NCBI GenBank assembly: GCA_003455715.1
Contig: DMQJ01000265.1
Location: 1 to 5,582, forward strand
Length of the DNA: 5,582 nt
DNA from: Acidimicrobiaceae bacterium
GTDB taxonomy: Bacteria; Actinomycetota; Acidimicrobiia; Acidimicrobiales; Ilumatobacteraceae
Direction of reading: 5' to 3'
The translations under genes and the position numbers were made by a program. Below, piece by piece: positions 5,209-5,582 of this stretch (positions are counted from its first letter, which is position 1; the number at the start of each line of letters is the position of its first letter). Under the pieces are notes generated by a model. The model made no database searches and had not been told where the DNA came from. It saw only the letters and a program-made list of their open reading frames with translations.

Positions 5209-5582
5209 ATGACCATTCCCGCATCACACGCCGACCTGCTCGACTCCACCGCCCTGGCCCACGTGGCCACCATTGGCCCCGACGGCCGCCCGCAGAACAA
5301 CCCCGTGTGGTTCGGGTGGGACGGTACGCACGTGCTCTTCAGCCAGACCACTGGCCGCCAGAAGTACCGCAACCTGCAGCAGCACCCGGCCGTGGCGCTG
5401 AGCATCGTCGACAACGCCAACCCGTACCGCTACCTCGAGATCCGCGGCACCGTCGCCGAGATCGTCGACGACCCGGGCAACGCGTTCATCAACTCGATGG
5501 CCAAGAAGTACATCGACCAGGACGAGTACCCGTGGCACCAGCCCGGCGACCACCGCGTCAACCCGTACCGCTACCTCGAGAT
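5209..5582 (+). CDS. PPOX-class, probably F420-dependent flavoprotein-like enzyme (partial)
   Basis: The frame opens at ATG 5209 and runs off the window, giving 124 full residues. It starts MTIPASHADLLD, then AHVATIGPDGRPQNNPVWFGWDG (17-39), TTGRQKYRNLQQHPAVALSIVD (47-68), NPYRYLEIRGTV (71-82) and AKKYIDQDEYPW (98-109). This order is characteristic of the split-barrel PPOX family close to mycobacterial Rv1155, whose members bind coenzyme F420 (or FMN) and act as small cytosolic homodimers of about 130-150 residues. The reaction is not predictable here. The ribosome site before 5209 is weak, but the N-terminus matches the family. Oddity: after GDHRV (113-117) the expected C-terminal strand is absent and NPYRYLE from residues 71-77 is repeated exactly (118-124) up to the window edge. 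The last eight codons should therefore be treated as doubtful. Confidence 0.88.
   Translation, partial: MTIPASHADLLDSTALAHVATIGPDGRPQNNPVWFGWDGTHVLFSQTTGRQKYRNLQQHPAVALSIVDNANPYRYLEIRGTVAEIVDDPGNAFINSMAKKYIDQDEYPWHQPGDHRVNPYRYLE
5418..5441 (+). repeat. Copy 1 of an exact 24-bp direct repeat
   Basis: Bases 5418-5441 match 5559-5582 exactly; with one mismatch the match extends to 27 bp on the left (5415, 5556). This copy encodes the NPYRYLEI of the PPOX core, where the family has it, so it is the native copy. Confidence 0.9.
5559..5582 (+). repeat. Copy 2 of the 24-bp direct repeat, at the window edge
   Basis: This copy lies 141 bp after the first (47 codons, in frame) and ends with the last base of the window. 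It stands where the C-terminal strand of the PPOX domain should be. The real extent cannot be seen. It is either a genuine internal duplication or a misjoined sequence end. Confidence 0.9.

Overview
The window looks like ordinary chromosomal DNA from a GC-rich actinobacterium. The evidence is strong G/C bias at third codon positions, an F420-class PPOX flavoprotein gene, a Tat-exported lipoprotein with an Ala/Thr/Ser-rich tether, and mostly weak Shine-Dalgarno sites. The protein style suggests Acidimicrobiia, but that is an impression from reading and was not tested by a search. I see no RNA genes, CRISPR arrays, insertion sequences or phage genes. The window is almost fully coding, and no gene-free stretch reaches 300 bases.

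Layout: (1) 1-197, plus strand, is the last 64 residues of a nitroreductase-family flavoprotein. (2) 236-778, plus, is a complete Cys-type glutathione peroxidase, 38 bp downstream and probably co-transcribed. (3) 779-1624, minus, is an exported intradiol ring-cleavage dioxygenase-like lipoprotein; its stop codon abuts the peroxidase stop inside a 16-bp perfect palindrome. (4) 1694-2269, minus, is a TetR-family repressor. (5) 2270-2397 is a divergent control region with a strong 31-bp dyad (operator candidate) and a second GC-rich dyad. (6) 2398-3984, plus, is a DHA2-type, 14-helix MFS exporter. (7) 4013-5122, plus, is a DUF2855 protein, 28 bp downstream and probably in the same transcript as the exporter. 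(8) 5209 to the window end, plus, is a PPOX-family, probably F420-dependent protein that runs off the edge.

How the genes may fit together: the best-supported unit is the divergent tetR/exporter pair sharing one operator, with DUF2855 carried behind the exporter and the dioxygenase carried behind tetR. Every other gene is a redox enzyme (nitroreductase, peroxidase, PPOX). A reasonable inference is a locus for handling electrophilic or aromatic compounds by export, reduction and ring cleavage. No substrate can be read from the sequence.

The observations most worth checking are: the operator with three ACAGT-type half-sites phased at 10 bp; the DUF2855 gene placed under probable TetR control; the lack of the usual acidic residue in exporter helix 1; and an exact 24-bp, in-frame repeat at the extreme right edge that replaces the expected end of the PPOX domain and may be an assembly artefact. 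I found no clearly new multi-gene system.
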